DNA of 51,350 bases from Candidatus Bathyarchaeota archaeon. Its GTDB lineage: Archaea > Thermoproteota > Bathyarchaeia > 40CM-2-53-6. Shown in pieces: positions 43,493 to 51,350 of this stretch. The position numbers were made by a program, and so were the translations under genes. Position 1 is the stretch's first letter. Every line of letters begins with the position of its first letter. The stretch is from NCBI GenBank assembly GCA_005882895.1, contig VBBD01000011.1, positions 1-51,350 of the forward strand. Reading direction: 5' to 3'. The notes under the pieces were generated by a model. It did no database searches. It was not told the origin of the DNA and saw nothing but the letters and a program-made list of their open reading frames with translations.

Positions 43493-44122
43493 TCAGTGAT
43501 CTTCTATCTTTTTTCCGAGCCGGTCTAGGGCCTGTTCGAGTGAGAAGCGTCTGACTTCTGTAACCACGTCTCCTCTCGTGGTCTCGATGATTCGTCTCGC
43601 TGCGTCCATTTTGACTCTGAATGTGGGTACGATCGAAGTGTGTTCTAGGGTTTGGAGATCATCGTATACTCCTTCCATAGCGTCCAGAAGCTTCTCTGCT
43701 TTTCCGACGTCACCTTTTCGGAGAGAGTTCAGTGCCATTCTTCGGAATTCTCCAACTGCGTCCAGTAGTCCAAGCACGTAGCTTCGGTGGTCGGCGCCAG
43801 ACTCGGCCATCGACACTATCCCTTCGTCTCGCGCAACTTTCCGGAGAGTGACGGCTTCCACATATTCTTGGAACGCGACTATGACTCCATTGGAGCTCCG
43901 AAGCTCTGGAGCATCAGCGGACAACTTTTCTATTTCCTGAAGGGTCTTCTGGGCTTGTTCGAGTGTCGAGTTGGCTGTTTTCAGGTTTCCTCTGTGAATC
44001 TCGAGGATTGATGATGATGCCATTCTCGTGGCGGCTCTAGAGAGGTCGAGGACTCTTTCGCGGGCACGGTCGAATTGGGACAGGTCCTTCTGGATTGCGG
44101 TCAGGTCTTTCTTTGTTAGCAT
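43493..44122 (-). CDS. Translin-family protein
   Basis: The 209-residue helical protein has the translin pattern: RERVLDLSRAATRMASSSIL near the N-terminus, then VAFQEYVEAVTL, and SYVLGLLDAVGEFRRMALNSL. It ends with RRFSLEQAL. Translins bind or cut single-stranded nucleic acid, especially tRNA and small RNA; archaeal functions are not settled. Promoter: a minus-strand TATA (GTTATAATACT) at 44153-44163 places the start about 10 nt before the ATG at 44122. Confidence 0.85.
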   Translation of the reverse strand: MLTKKDLTAIQKDLSQFDRARERVLDLSRAATRMASSSILEIHRGNLKTANSTLEQAQKTLQEIEKLSADAPELRSSNGVIVAFQEYVEAVTLRKVARDEGIVSMAESGADHRSYVLGLLDAVGEFRRMALNSLRKGDVGKAEKLLDAMEGVYDDLQTLEHTSIVPTFRVKMDAARRIIETTRGDVVTEVRRFSLEQALDRLGKKIEDH

Positions 44123-44152
44123 GTCGTGAGCTTCTGCTCCGCTGGGTCTCTT

Positions 44153-44163
44153 AGTATTATAAC
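44153..44163 (-). promoter_or_regulatory. TATA box for the translin gene
   Basis: On the minus strand the sequence is GTTATAATACT. It is centred about 35 nt before the translin ATG at 44122, giving a leader of at most about 10 nt. Confidence 0.55.
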
Positions 44164-44173
44164 AGGGTTCTCG

Positions 44174-44794
44174 TTATTCGGATTTTGCCTTAACCAAACT
44201 GTGGGATTCTTCTTTTATCCCACCTTCGGTTATGACGAGCAGATCGACTCCATCTCCACTGGAGATGTCTCGAGCTAGAGCGGACCTTATGGCTCGTAGG
44301 ATAAGTGGGCGAGCTTCGTCAACCGATAATCCTTCTCTGTATTCTGATTCCAGGACTCCCATCGCGACTTCAGCGCCGGTGCCGACTGCGGCGAACTTGT
44401 CTTCGAGCACGGATCCGATTGGGTCCATGACGAATAGGCTTGGTGAGCCGTTGTCTACCCCTGCGATTATGGTCTGGGCGAGATAGGGGAAGAGGCGTCT
44501 CGCTGATAGGAGGTTGGCCATGAGTTTGGCCGCGTTCTTCACCGTTCCAGCTCGTCCTCGCTCGTACTCGTAGATGTTCATGTAGGCTAATGCCTCTCGC
44601 GATAGGACTTGCATGTCTCCTATTATTCCAGCGCAGCCTATTCCTATGTTGTCTGTTATCTTGAATACTTTCTTGGCTACTTTGCTCATGACGAATGTTC
44701 CGTACGCATATCTTCGTTCGGAGCCCAGGATGGCTCCTTCTTTGCACACGAGTCCAACGGTTGTCGCTCCAGGCATGTAGATGTCTTCGCTCAT
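44174..44794 (-). CDS. psmB: Proteasome beta subunit, probably non-catalytic
   Basis: The 206-residue subunit has the 20S beta fold (TTVGLVCKEG, GIGCAGIIGDMQV, AGVDNGSPSLFVMDPIGS, GTGAEVAMG). Aligned by the KKVF Lys33 and the SERR Glu17, position 1 is Ala: the junction reads PG-ATTVG, where catalytic subunits read G-TTTVG. Unless processing occurs one residue later, it would lack the catalytic Thr1 and serve a structural role beside the active beta at 29899-30498. ATG 44794 is the start, with a TATA box at 44829-44837. Confidence 0.88.
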   Translation of the reverse strand: MSEDIYMPGATTVGLVCKEGAILGSERRYAYGTFVMSKVAKKVFKITDNIGIGCAGIIGDMQVLSREALAYMNIYEYERGRAGTVKNAAKLMANLLSARRLFPYLAQTIIAGVDNGSPSLFVMDPIGSVLEDKFAAVGTGAEVAMGVLESEYREGLSVDEARPLILRAIRSALARDISSGDGVDLLVITEGGIKEESHSLVKAKSE

Positions 44795-44828
44795 AATCGG
44801 GTCAATCGTTCGACCTCATGCCGTTTTG

Positions 44829-44837
44829 CTATAAAGC
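44829..44837 (-). promoter_or_regulatory. TATA box for the second proteasome beta gene
   Basis: The minus strand has GCTTTATAG, centred about 39 nt before the ATG at 44794, which leaves a leader of about 12 nt. Confidence 0.55.
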
Positions 44838-44882
44838 TAGCGCTTGGTAGAGATTCGGGTTGGAGTGTTCCCGTAATCTGTC

Positions 44883-45422
44883 CTAGTGGGTTTCGACCGG
44901 GACGTGATCGCGGATTCGTTGTTCGCGTAGTCCGAGCCAGGCTGGGACGTAGGGTTTCGCCCAGTCGATGGGTCCGGAGGAGAATCTCTGCTGCATTCTC
45001 GCGAGATCCAGGTCCCATGCGCGGTCAAAGAACTCGTATGCTTCGTCCCATTCTTCTCCCCAATCCCAGCCGGAATGTGCGACGCGGACTTTGGTTAGGG
45101 CTTCGACTCTTTCGAAGTAGATGTCGACTTGGGTCTTTTGTCTTCGTACGTTGGGGAACTGGGGTGGGGCTTTCCACTCTACGGATAGCGTCTTCATCTG
45201 GTCGAGCCTGAGTATTTTGCAGCCTTCTGTTCCCCTGAAGCCTAACGGCGCTTCGGGGTCGAAGAATATCTCGTAGGGTCCCTGGTCTTCGAGCTTGATG
45301 TTCGCCTTCGGGGCGAGAAAGCTGGTGATTCCCTCGTTGGTTGTCCAGATTGTCCAGACGTCTGCGATTAGCGCTGATGTGATAGCCTCTTTTCGAAGTA
45401 TCTTTTGATCCACGAGACTCAC
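44883..45422 (-). CDS. SRPBCC/AHSA1-type ligand-binding protein
   Basis: The 179-residue protein is a START/SRPBCC (AHSA1-like) fold: an N-terminal IRKEAITSALIADVWTIWT-type strand-helix, then LEDQGPYEIFFDPEAP, TKVRVAHSGWDWGEEWDEAY and a long C-terminal helix. Relatives bind small hydrophobic ligands or Hsp90. No partner is encoded nearby. The start is near 45422; the next gene on the plus strand is divergent. Confidence 0.75.
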   Translation of the reverse strand: MSLVDQKILRKEAITSALIADVWTIWTTNEGITSFLAPKANIKLEDQGPYEIFFDPEAPLGFRGTEGCKILRLDQMKTLSVEWKAPPQFPNVRRQKTQVDIYFERVEALTKVRVAHSGWDWGEEWDEAYEFFDRAWDLDLARMQQRFSSGPIDWAKPYVPAWLGLREQRIRDHVPVETH

Positions 45423-45522
45423 TATTCTTGTATGGAAGGTATGGCTTCCATCTAACGGAGCGATTTAGCCTTGTTGTTGGACGATCGAAAAACCCATCTT
45501 CTAACCGTTCAGTTGTCTGCTT

Positions 45523-45786
45523 ATGCGGGAGCATCCTCTGAAAGCGATCCTTTCGAGGATCATGCACGGCGGAAGCGATGCCTCAGAGTTCAAGCTGGCC
45601 TACGTTCATCGAGGTGCGGTAGATGATCAGCTGATCATCAAGGTTTCCGAGATAGCTCGGCTGGGAAAGGGGTCCTTTCTATTGCGGGATGGGGAGACTC
45701 AGATTCCCTTTCACAGGGTCTTGTATGTGTTGGACATGAAGAGGACACTTCTGTGGGCGAAGAAACACCGGGAAACAACGGGATAA
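45523..45786 (+). CDS. UPF0248 (DUF504) family protein
   Basis: The 87-residue protein matches UPF0248: REHPLKAILSRIMHG at the N-terminus, KLAYVHRGA, the IARLGKGSFLL segment and IPFHRVLYVLDM at the end. It is a small archaeal protein of unknown function with an MJ1316-like RNA-binding look; the family is often near RNA genes. ATG 45523 is the start. Confidence 0.85.
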   Translation: MREHPLKAILSRIMHGGSDASEFKLAYVHRGAVDDQLIIKVSEIARLGKGSFLLRDGETQIPFHRVLYVLDMKRTLLWAKKHRETTG

Positions 45787-46162
45787 CGTGTCGTTCAATC
45801 GAGTTTAGTTTTGGAGTCCTGTCCGGACTGTCCCACTCTCGCACACGGGGGTCCCGCAAAAGTTATAGGAATTTCTTTTCGAGAGCCTCTTCCTGTCTGA
45901 ACCGGATTCGGGTTTGTTTCTTTGAGACTGGCGTGTTATCGGCTTGTCTCCGGTTTTTCGATCCCCGGGCATTCCCCTTGGGATCAGCGTGAAATATCGC
46001 GTTCCAGAAATCGCGGGCCTGGATTTCGGATCAGGGCTGATAATGGGCGATTCCTCTAACTCGCGGCGATTTTCCCACGAGATAGGTTGAGACTGAATTC
46101 AGTGTCTTCTTGTTTCTCATCTAACCTTTTTTAGTAGAATATGGATATCAGGCGTTCCAAGC
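45787..46162. other. Gene-free spacer, 376 nt
   Basis: No frame with recognisable product or conserved RNA was seen. It holds a GATCCC/GGGATC inverted repeat near 45960-45985 with a 14-nt loop. It also holds a 21-nt sequence at 46032-46052 that recurs with one mismatch at the end of cofE1 (4838-4858). An AT-rich stretch at 46120-46140 may be the promoter for the next gene. Confidence 0.5.
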
Positions 46163-46600
46163 TTGCCTCGGAAAGAAACTCTCGATCTTTCCATGATAGC
46201 AGACCGCGTCTATCCACAAACCTGGTCTCTCTTCCAAGCACTCAGAACCCGTATGCGACAATTGAAAGGCGTCTCTATGAAGGTCCTCTACGAGAAGCAC
46301 AGCAGCGAATCCACTCCAGCATTCTTCTATGAAGGCCGTCAACTCTACCATCTCCACCTGAGAGGGGGCGAGATGAGCGCAACATTCCATACCGACTTCA
46401 AGTCCAGGCTCCGTCTCACAGAAAACCAGGCAATCGACTGGCGTTTGCGTGACGAAATCAGGAAGCGGACTTGGGCAGGCTTCGCCTTCCAGTCTTCGAA
46501 GGATCTGGGACCCTTCATGGAACTCGTCAAGGCAAAATACCAGATCATCGCTGAAGAGGCTGGTGGCAAACCGCGAGAAGAACGACCAATCGCCTTCTAA
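46163..46600 (+). CDS. Hypothetical protein
   Basis: The product is not recognised. The 145-residue soluble protein is rich in basic and aromatic residues (LFQALRTRMRQLKGVSMKVL, then QLYHLHLRGGEMSATFHTDF), with a beta sheet and a C-terminal helix. It has no signal peptide, membrane segment or metal motif. TTG 46163 is used because no ATG exists in frame. The coding pattern and lack of stops support a real gene. Confidence 0.6.
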   Translation: MPRKETLDLSMIADRVYPQTWSLFQALRTRMRQLKGVSMKVLYEKHSSESTPAFFYEGRQLYHLHLRGGEMSATFHTDFKSRLRLTENQAIDWRLRDEIRKRTWAGFAFQSSKDLGPFMELVKAKYQIIAEEAGGKPREERPIAF

Positions 46601-46671
46601 ACATCCCAGCAACACAAACCGATGCCGGGCCCCCGTTACGTCAATGAATCCAGAAGTAGCGTGCTAGCCTT

Positions 46672-47256
46672 TTGCCCAACCCAGACCTGAGTCCAAACCT
46701 CCTCCATCTAAAGAACAAACTCGGGTCAATTAATCGATCAAACGACGGGGACCACGTTGAGGCTGTGGTTGCGATTCTTCTCTGGGACGAGCCTGGAAGA
46801 GGGCTGCAGACACTCCTAGTACAGAGGGCGGAAAGAGAGGGGGACCCGTGGTCGGGCCAGATTGGACTTCCAGGCGGTCGAGTCAAACAAGGCGCCGAAA
46901 CACCTAGAACCGCCCTTCATCGGGAGGTCGATGAAGAAGTTGGAATCAAGCTCGAAGAAGTCGGTGTGGAACTCGGCAGCCTCTCGGTCGGTCATCCTAT
47001 GAGGCGAATGGAAATGAGGGTTCAGCCCTGGGTCTACGGTTTGAGGATAATGCCTAGGATCAGTATCGGTTCGGAAATTGCCAGCTCTTTCTGGGCGAAC
47101 CTAGCACATCTACCTTCCACGAAGAAAATGAGCGAAATTACAATCAGAAACCAACCTTGGAGTGTGGAGTCCTTTGTTGTCGAAGGAAAGATCGTCTGGG
47201 GTTTTACATACCGGGTCCTTACTGAGCTGCTTCCAATTCTAGAAATCCCGCTCTAA
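46672..47256 (+). CDS. Nudix hydrolase, CoA pyrophosphatase-like
   Basis: The 194-residue enzyme has a full Nudix box (GRVKQGAETPRTALHREVDEEVG), giving metal-dependent cleavage of X-linked nucleoside diphosphates. The preceding TLLVQRAEREGDPWSGQIGL with SGQI before PGG is the mark of the CoA-specific subgroup, so CoA, acyl-CoA or similar is the likely substrate. The start is TTG 46672. Its 3' end overlaps the convergent ttuA-like gene by 4 nt. Confidence 0.88.
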   Translation: MPNPDLSPNLLHLKNKLGSINRSNDGDHVEAVVAILLWDEPGRGLQTLLVQRAEREGDPWSGQIGLPGGRVKQGAETPRTALHREVDEEVGIKLEEVGVELGSLSVGHPMRRMEMRVQPWVYGLRIMPRISIGSEIASSFWANLAHLPSTKKMSEITIRNQPWSVESFVVEGKIVWGFTYRVLTELLPILEIPL

Positions 47257-48200
47257 GCAGGAAGCTCAGGAATGACTGAGTTTATCCCCTGCATCTTGCA
47301 CGCCTCGCATGTTTCGAATGTCGTTGGCTCTCCGCAGGACTTGCAAGGTTGCAGATGAGATGGCGCGAGATTTGGTTCCGCGAGGGATCGAAGCCGGAGC
47401 ATCGCCCGGTAGGCAGAGAATGTCACACCTGGATGAGCCAGTTCCAGTTTGTTCAGAACGGAGCGGAGTTCGTTTCGCAAAGCTTCGGTCATGTAGGGAC
47501 ACGAGGCTGTTTGAAACTGCAGGTCCTCGGCATAGCCGTACATGACAATCTCTCTCTCAGGAATCTCGCACAACGGCTTCACCCGGGTTAGGAAGAGGCC
47601 GCGGGGATCTTTGAGAACTGGGCTGAACCGGACGAATCGCTCAGCATCGCCTTGGAACAAGTTCAGCATGTAGGTCTGCACAATATCATCAAGATTGTGG
47701 GCTGTAGCAATTTTGTTTGCTCCCACTTTCCTCGCGGCTAGGTTGATGGCTTTTCTGCGAAAAACACCGCAGTAGGAACAAGCGGTCATCCTCTCCTGCC
47801 TGCTCTTCAGAAAGTCATCTAGCCCGTACCCGTATAGATCTTCGAACGAAACGACCTCATGCTCAATCCCGAGATCTTTGCAGTACTTCGTCGCAAGATC
47901 AACTGCCTCCTCTCGGTAGCCCGCAATGCCCTCATCAACGGTGACCGCGGTAATACGGGTGCGGGGGAATCGCATCTCGAGCTTGTGGAGAATCATGAGA
48001 AGTGTGAGGCTGTCCTTGCCTCCCGACACCGCCACAGCAACATGGTCATCGGGGCTGAACATGTCCCAGTGACTGATAGTTCGACGGACTTTTCGTTCCA
48101 ACGAGTCTCTAAAGCAGCTCTTGCATAGAATCTTCCCCTCGTACTCTCTTCGGAAATACGCAGGGTTGCGTTTGCACACCGTGCAGGATCTGAGATCCAT
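47253..48200 (-). CDS. TtuA/Ncs6-family tRNA 2-thiolase
   Basis: The 315-residue enzyme makes 2-thiouridine in tRNA. The N-terminal zinc finger is CTVCKRNPAYF and CKSC, the PP-loop SGGKDS is at residues 59-64, TACSYCGVFRRKA holds the catalytic Cys pair, and a C-terminal zinc site is CKSCGEP and CEACKM. A third conserved Cys is in QTASCPYM. These mark the archaeal TtuA/CTU1 group that binds an iron-sulfur cluster. The start is ATG 48200, 5 nt behind the site-2 protease gene. Confidence 0.92.
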   Translation of the reverse strand: MDLRSCTVCKRNPAYFRREYEGKILCKSCFRDSLERKVRRTISHWDMFSPDDHVAVAVSGGKDSLTLLMILHKLEMRFPRTRITAVTVDEGIAGYREEAVDLATKYCKDLGIEHEVVSFEDLYGYGLDDFLKSRQERMTACSYCGVFRRKAINLAARKVGANKIATAHNLDDIVQTYMLNLFQGDAERFVRFSPVLKDPRGLFLTRVKPLCEIPEREIVMYGYAEDLQFQTASCPYMTEALRNELRSVLNKLELAHPGVTFSAYRAMLRLRSLAEPNLAPSHLQPCKSCGEPTTFETCEACKMQGINSVIPELPA

Positions 48201-48205
48201 CGGAT

Positions 48206-49363
48206 CTATCTCGGAAATATCGTACCGAACAAGATGTAGGACAGAATTATGTTGGAGCCTAAAAGACCGAGAGAGATAACACTGGCGACTGTCCGTACGT
48301 TCTTGGTATTCTTCAGTCCCAAAACTCCCAGCAGGGTATCCAGATATCGATCGCCGTCAAACGGAAAGAGAGGCAGCATATTGACCAGGGCAACTCCAAG
48401 CAGAATCAGCTGCATCCAGCTGAACGCAGTGAGAAGCTGGTATGTTGAGGTAACTGGTAGAAATTGGTATCTAAGCGGAACGTAGTTCGCTGTCTGCACC
48501 CCGAGTATTGCTCTGGTAGCGTTAGTATCCGACTTTCCCGTGGTCACGGTTAGGGTCTGTGAAGGATTGCTTACATGAACAGTAACGATCGCTCCAGGAG
48601 CTAGACTCGCCAAGTATGTCCCTAAGTGTTGAACATCAGGCGTCGTATTGTTGTTAACCTGAGTAATTATGGACCACTGCGGCATCCCCTGTGCTTGTGC
48701 TGGGCTTCCGCTCGTGAATCCGGTAACGAGGACACCAGTAGGGGAGGGCTGAAACAGAGCCACGAGCAGCAGCAACACTAGTGCCCAAGTGGCAACATTG
48801 GTGAATGATCCTGCCGCAAAGACTCTCAGCTTTGTTCTGGCCTTGCGTTTGGCCAGATTTTCCTCGTCAATTTCCACGAACCCCCCTGGGAGGAATATGG
48901 CCATGAAGACCCCCGAGGATTTCAGGGGAACTTTGTCGAGGACACTGGCTATTCCGTGGGCTAATTCGTGCGGAATGAGAAGAACGGCTATCGCGAGAAG
49001 GATATACGGAAAGATATCCCATCCGATTGTTAATCCAGGGAGCGGAATTATCAGAAGAGTCGGTCCAGCGCTTGAACTGTGCCTGAACAACCCAACAGCA
49101 TTGTTGATGAAACTGTAAATGACGAATACTAGGAGACCGATTCCCATTGCCGCACCAATGTCGAAGAAGGCGAGCCAGCCCCTCCGAAATCGGCTGCCTA
49201 TCCTCTCTATCCAGCTGTTGAAAACTACGGTTTTCAGCATGAGATAGTATGGCTTGGCTATGATCCCATGCTTGTCGGCCTTCAAGAGCACTGCCAGAGC
49301 GTAAATGACGACCCAAACGGCGAGGTAGAAGAGTAACGGGATGTAGGGGTCGAGTAGACTCAA
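48206..49363 (-). CDS. Site-2 protease family (M50) membrane protease
   Basis: The 385-residue integral membrane protease has about six helices. The zinc motif is HELAH (LIPHELAHGIAS) in one helix and the third ligand is in LPLFPFDGDRYLD. A PDZ-like region (GVLVTGFTSGSPAQAQGMP) lies between. Site-2 proteases cleave membrane-bound substrates, often regulators. The start is TTG 49363. It is the neighbour of the thiolase, spacing 5 nt, probably one message. Confidence 0.88.
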   Translation of the reverse strand: MSLLDPYIPLLFYLAVWVVIYALAVLLKADKHGIIAKPYYLMLKTVVFNSWIERIGSRFRRGWLAFFDIGAAMGIGLLVFVIYSFINNAVGLFRHSSSAGPTLLIIPLPGLTIGWDIFPYILLAIAVLLIPHELAHGIASVLDKVPLKSSGVFMAIFLPGGFVEIDEENLAKRKARTKLRVFAAGSFTNVATWALVLLLLVALFQPSPTGVLVTGFTSGSPAQAQGMPQWSIITQVNNNTTPDVQHLGTYLASLAPGAIVTVHVSNPSQTLTVTTGKSDTNATRAILGVQTANYVPLRYQFLPVTSTYQLLTAFSWMQLILLGVALVNMLPLFPFDGDRYLDTLLGVLGLKNTKNVRTVASVISLGLLGSNIILSYILFGTIFPR

Positions 49364-49424
49364 GAGGCTCTTCTCTCAGTGTCCGGGAATTAGGCTCGGC
49401 TCAAGCGGGTTTCATATTACCTTT

Positions 49425-50156
49425 TCAGCTTCTGCCTCGGAGCGTTCGTCGCAGAGCCGGATCTGAATCCGAACGTGTTCGAAGTACTTCATCGAAGGAT
49501 TCTCCCTCTCGGACAGGAATCCTGAGATACATTCCGGTTCTTCCTACGGTGTCTCTGCGAGTCAGGACCCGTACTCGTTCGACAACGATTGCGACACTTA
49601 CTCCCAGCAATCTGGCGACTTCGCTCTCTCTACCAACGACGGGAGATTCAAAATGGCCCTCGGGAATGGGCTCGATTAGGAGCAGTTTCTTGGTGCAACC
49701 TGGACTCCGAAATTTCTGGCCTAGTTGCGGGAGCGTTACTGTTCCTCCAAAGGAGTAGAACTCCAGCTCTAACGAACGGAAAGGCGTCAGCGGTACTGTG
49801 ACCGATGTTGTCTGTTCAGGGTCCAAATGCAGATGAGCCTTAGGAGAATGGGATGGGGTAGCTTGGGCGATTTCTTTTGAGAAGATGGTGAAGCCGGCGG
49901 TTTCTAGGGCGGCCTCTACGAGTTGCGTGTTGACATTGGATGGAATCAACACGTCGACATCGCTCTTGTCATCTACGTCTCCCCTGGCGACGCTACCATG
50001 GGTCAGAGCGATTTGGCTCCATGCAGCCAGAGCGTTGATGACGCGGACAGCCCTCACTCTTAGAGACTCCAGTTTTGCCCACTGGGAGATAGGATAGGTG
50101 ACTTCGACCTTGTCAGAGGTTCTGCTCGGCTTTGAACCCGAGCCCCGTCTTTTCAC
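49425..50156 (-). CDS. COG2413-type nucleotidyltransferase
   Basis: The 243-residue protein has a polymerase-beta-type nucleotidyltransferase core: HGSVARGDVDDKSDVDVLI, with the GS and DxD motif. A helix-turn-helix-like part (ESEVARLLGVSVAIVVERVRV) follows, with the family tail TRRDTVGRTGMYLRIP. It is probably a nucleotidyltransferase for an RNA or protein substrate. The GTG start at 50156 overlaps the stop of cofE2 (GTGA), so the two are coupled. Confidence 0.8.
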   Translation of the reverse strand: MKRRGSGSKPSRTSDKVEVTYPISQWAKLESLRVRAVRVINALAAWSQIALTHGSVARGDVDDKSDVDVLIPSNVNTQLVEAALETAGFTIFSKEIAQATPSHSPKAHLHLDPEQTTSVTVPLTPFRSLELEFYSFGGTVTLPQLGQKFRSPGCTKKLLLIEPIPEGHFESPVVGRESEVARLLGVSVAIVVERVRVLTRRDTVGRTGMYLRIPVREGESFDEVLRTRSDSDPALRRTLRGRS

Positions 50157-50926
50157 AATGTCCCCTTGAACAGGTCTTCTCCAGCGGGTCCCGTAAGGTC
50201 AGAACTCTTTGCTCGGTCCTGGAATCGAACTCTCTTTAATCCTCGGACAATAGCCGCAGGAATCGCTTCCCTTCCTTGTCCCATGACGAGTTCAGCCGCA
50301 CCGGCCACTTCGTCTGCTAAAGCTACGTTCTTGAATTTTAATTGATACCCGAAGAGATCTCTTTGGCCTCGGTAGTCAGCGTGAGGTTTGAGGCCCGCGA
50401 TTCCTATTGTCTCTTCAACTTGTCCCAGTCTGAACGGTCGACTGTGAGTATCGGTTATGATGACGCCAACTTCCTTACCCGTAAGCCGCCTTATTCTGCT
50501 TCTGATCCTCCTCGCGGAAGCGTCTGGGTTTGTGGGAAGTAGCGCGTAATTCTGGTCCCCTTTCACGTTCGACTTGTCAACGCCAGCGTTGAGACAGGTC
50601 CAGCCGTGTTTTGTTGTTACTATCAAGGCCATTTTGTCAGCTCTAACAACTCTCTTGGAGTCATTGAGGACTATCTGAACGAACTCGGGTTTCCGTCCAG
50701 TCTTTCGGGCAAGGACCAAGGCCTTCTTTGACGGGTGGACAGAGCCAAGGTTGACGAGACTGCCTTCGGCTTTCGAAACGGCCTTCTGACCCACAACAAG
50801 TAGGTCTTTTTCTCGAATCCCCCATCCAACTTTGCGGGCGCTATCAACTATCAACCGGGGCAAATCATCACCTGGCTTGATTAGAGGGAGTCCACTTAGG
50901 GGAAGTATCTGCACCGGGGCGGGCAT
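50153..50926 (-). CDS. cofE: F420-0:gamma-glutamyl ligase
   Basis: The ATG at 50926 gives 257 residues and opens MPAPVQILPLSGLPLIKPGD, the family N-terminus. It follows a TATA box (TTTGTATACC, minus strand, about 50946-50956) by 26 nt, so the message is leaderless. Earlier ATGs at 51007 and 50995 only add unrelated sequence. It has the near-canonical TDTHSRPFRLG loop, AGVDKSNV, the YRGQRDLFGY region and GAAELVMGQ. It would add glutamates to F420-0. A second, more divergent copy is beside hutH (4837-5625). Confidence 0.9.
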   Translation of the reverse strand: MPAPVQILPLSGLPLIKPGDDLPRLIVDSARKVGWGIREKDLLVVGQKAVSKAEGSLVNLGSVHPSKKALVLARKTGRKPEFVQIVLNDSKRVVRADKMALIVTTKHGWTCLNAGVDKSNVKGDQNYALLPTNPDASARRIRSRIRRLTGKEVGVIITDTHSRPFRLGQVEETIGIAGLKPHADYRGQRDLFGYQLKFKNVALADEVAGAAELVMGQGREAIPAAIVRGLKRVRFQDRAKSSDLTGPAGEDLFKGTL

Positions 50927-50945
50927 ACGAGCCGGCTTGTTGTAT

Positions 50946-50961
50946 GAGGTATACAAACCCG
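50946..50961 (-). promoter_or_regulatory. TATA box for cofE2
   Basis: The minus strand holds TTTGTATACC, centred about 26 nt before the ATG at 50926. The fit to TATA-to-start spacing is what decides the start codon and indicates leaderless transcription. Confidence 0.55.
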
Positions 50962-51131
50962 ATTTTAGGAGAGAATTACGTATCTTGTCGCCCATGGACG
51001 AAAGCATGTTTATATTCTGAAGTGTCCGCTTTCCTGATGTCAGGTTGACTGGCCGGAGATCGTCCGGTGGCCGTTAGTAACGACTGCTGCTTTCTCCCGT
51101 AGCAACCGAACGAACGGAAGAAACGATGAAC

Positions 51132-51138
51132 GGAGGTG
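51132..51138 (+). promoter_or_regulatory. Shine-Dalgarno sequence for the TRAM gene
   Basis: GGAGGTG lies 9-10 nt before the ATG at 51148. It is one of the few strong ribosome-binding sites in the window, where leaderless and TTG starts dominate. Confidence 0.6.
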
Positions 51139-51147
51139 GAAGATGCT

Positions 51148-51350
51148 ATGGGTTATGAAAGGAGAGGCTATGGCGGTGGTGGCGGTGCGAACAGATTCGG
51201 ACCGAAACCGGTCGAAGAAGGCAAAGAATACGATGTCGACATCAAGGAGATCAGTCGCCGCGGTGAAGGAATCGCGCGCGTAGAAGGTCTTGTTGTCTTC
51301 GTACCAAACACCAAACCCGGAGATCACATCAAGATAAAGATCACGCGGGT
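51148..51350 (+). CDS. TRAM-domain protein, 3'-truncated by the window edge
   Basis: The first 67 residues are visible. A Gly/Arg/Tyr-rich N-terminus (YERRGYGGGGGANR) is followed by the TRAM core: VDIKEISRRGEGIARVEGLV, then VFVPNTKPGDHIKIKITRV. Small archaeal TRAM proteins bind RNA and act as cold-shock-type RNA chaperones. The start has a good Shine-Dalgarno site. The stop is outside the window. Confidence 0.85.
   Translation, partial: MGYERRGYGGGGGANRFGPKPVEEGKEYDVDIKEISRRGEGIARVEGLVVFVPNTKPGDHIKIKITR

Noticed and set aside
1-51350. CRISPR array, insertion sequence or prophage genes.
   Set aside because: No direct-repeat array, transposase, integrase or phage structural gene was seen anywhere in the window.

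Overview
This is an archaeal chromosome segment, gene-dense and about half GC. The information-processing genes are archaeal: two proteasome beta subunits, aCPSF1, FEN-1, archaeal-type GlyRS, Rpo12, an LSm protein, tRNA-splicing endonuclease, Trm5, Dph5, TtuA/Ncs6-type thiolase, CTP-dependent riboflavin kinase, RibL and SepF. The pair of divergent beta subunits, the many TTG or leaderless starts and a tRNA with several non-canonical introns point to the TACK/Thermoproteota side (Bathyarchaeia- or Nitrososphaeria-like). That placement is an inference, not a demonstrated taxonomy.

Layout. 1-8.6 kb: a partial UPF0216 gene, then a histidine-catabolism block. A degenerate M29-fold protein, hutI and hutU run rightward and meet cofE1 and hutH running leftward; S-adenosylhomocysteinase is divergent from hutH. 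8.9-12.8 kb: an ABC permease/ATPase pair without a binding protein, a two-TM protein and a secreted M6 protease. 13-17.8 kb: an HMG-CoA synthase fused to a DUF35-type zinc ribbon/OB region, a frameshifted acyl-CoA dehydrogenase, two small Cys-containing proteins and a creatinase/M24 hydrolase. 17.9-19.8 kb: an hsp20/regulator operon with paired operators and an ACT-domain protein. 20-30.5 kb: housekeeping (EndA, PhoU-like, GlyRS, Rpo12, LSm, PUA, SepF, aCPSF1, proteasome) plus a large surface protein. 30.7-34.7 kb: divergent larE/larB, FEN-1, an interrupted pcm and DUF371. 34.7-38.2 kb: Trm5, HEAT and ankyrin proteins, a tiny zinc protein, an FkbM methyltransferase and a three-intron tRNA-Lys. 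38.5-51.35 kb: a membrane-anchored KaiC/RAD55-like ATPase, Dph5, DUF357, RibL/RibK, translin, the second proteasome beta, a Nudix hydrolase, TtuA, a site-2 protease, a nucleotidyltransferase with cofE2, and the start of a TRAM protein.

How it fits together. HutH, HutU and HutI account for histidine to N-formimino-glutamate, and the adjoining cofE1 is a divergent paralogue of the more canonical cofE2 at the other end of the window. LarB and LarE are two steps of nickel-pincer nucleotide synthesis. RibL and RibK complete FMN and FAD. EndA could be part of the machinery that excises the three tRNA introns. The clearest unusual items are the tRNA-Lys(CUU) with three introns, the hut/cofE1 arrangement, the secretory-TM-KaiC fusion, the HMGS-DUF35 fusion, the GTTAC-N5-GTAAC operators, the beta subunit with Ala at the Thr1 position, and the pcm gene interrupted by a 21-nt palindromic insert carrying a stop.
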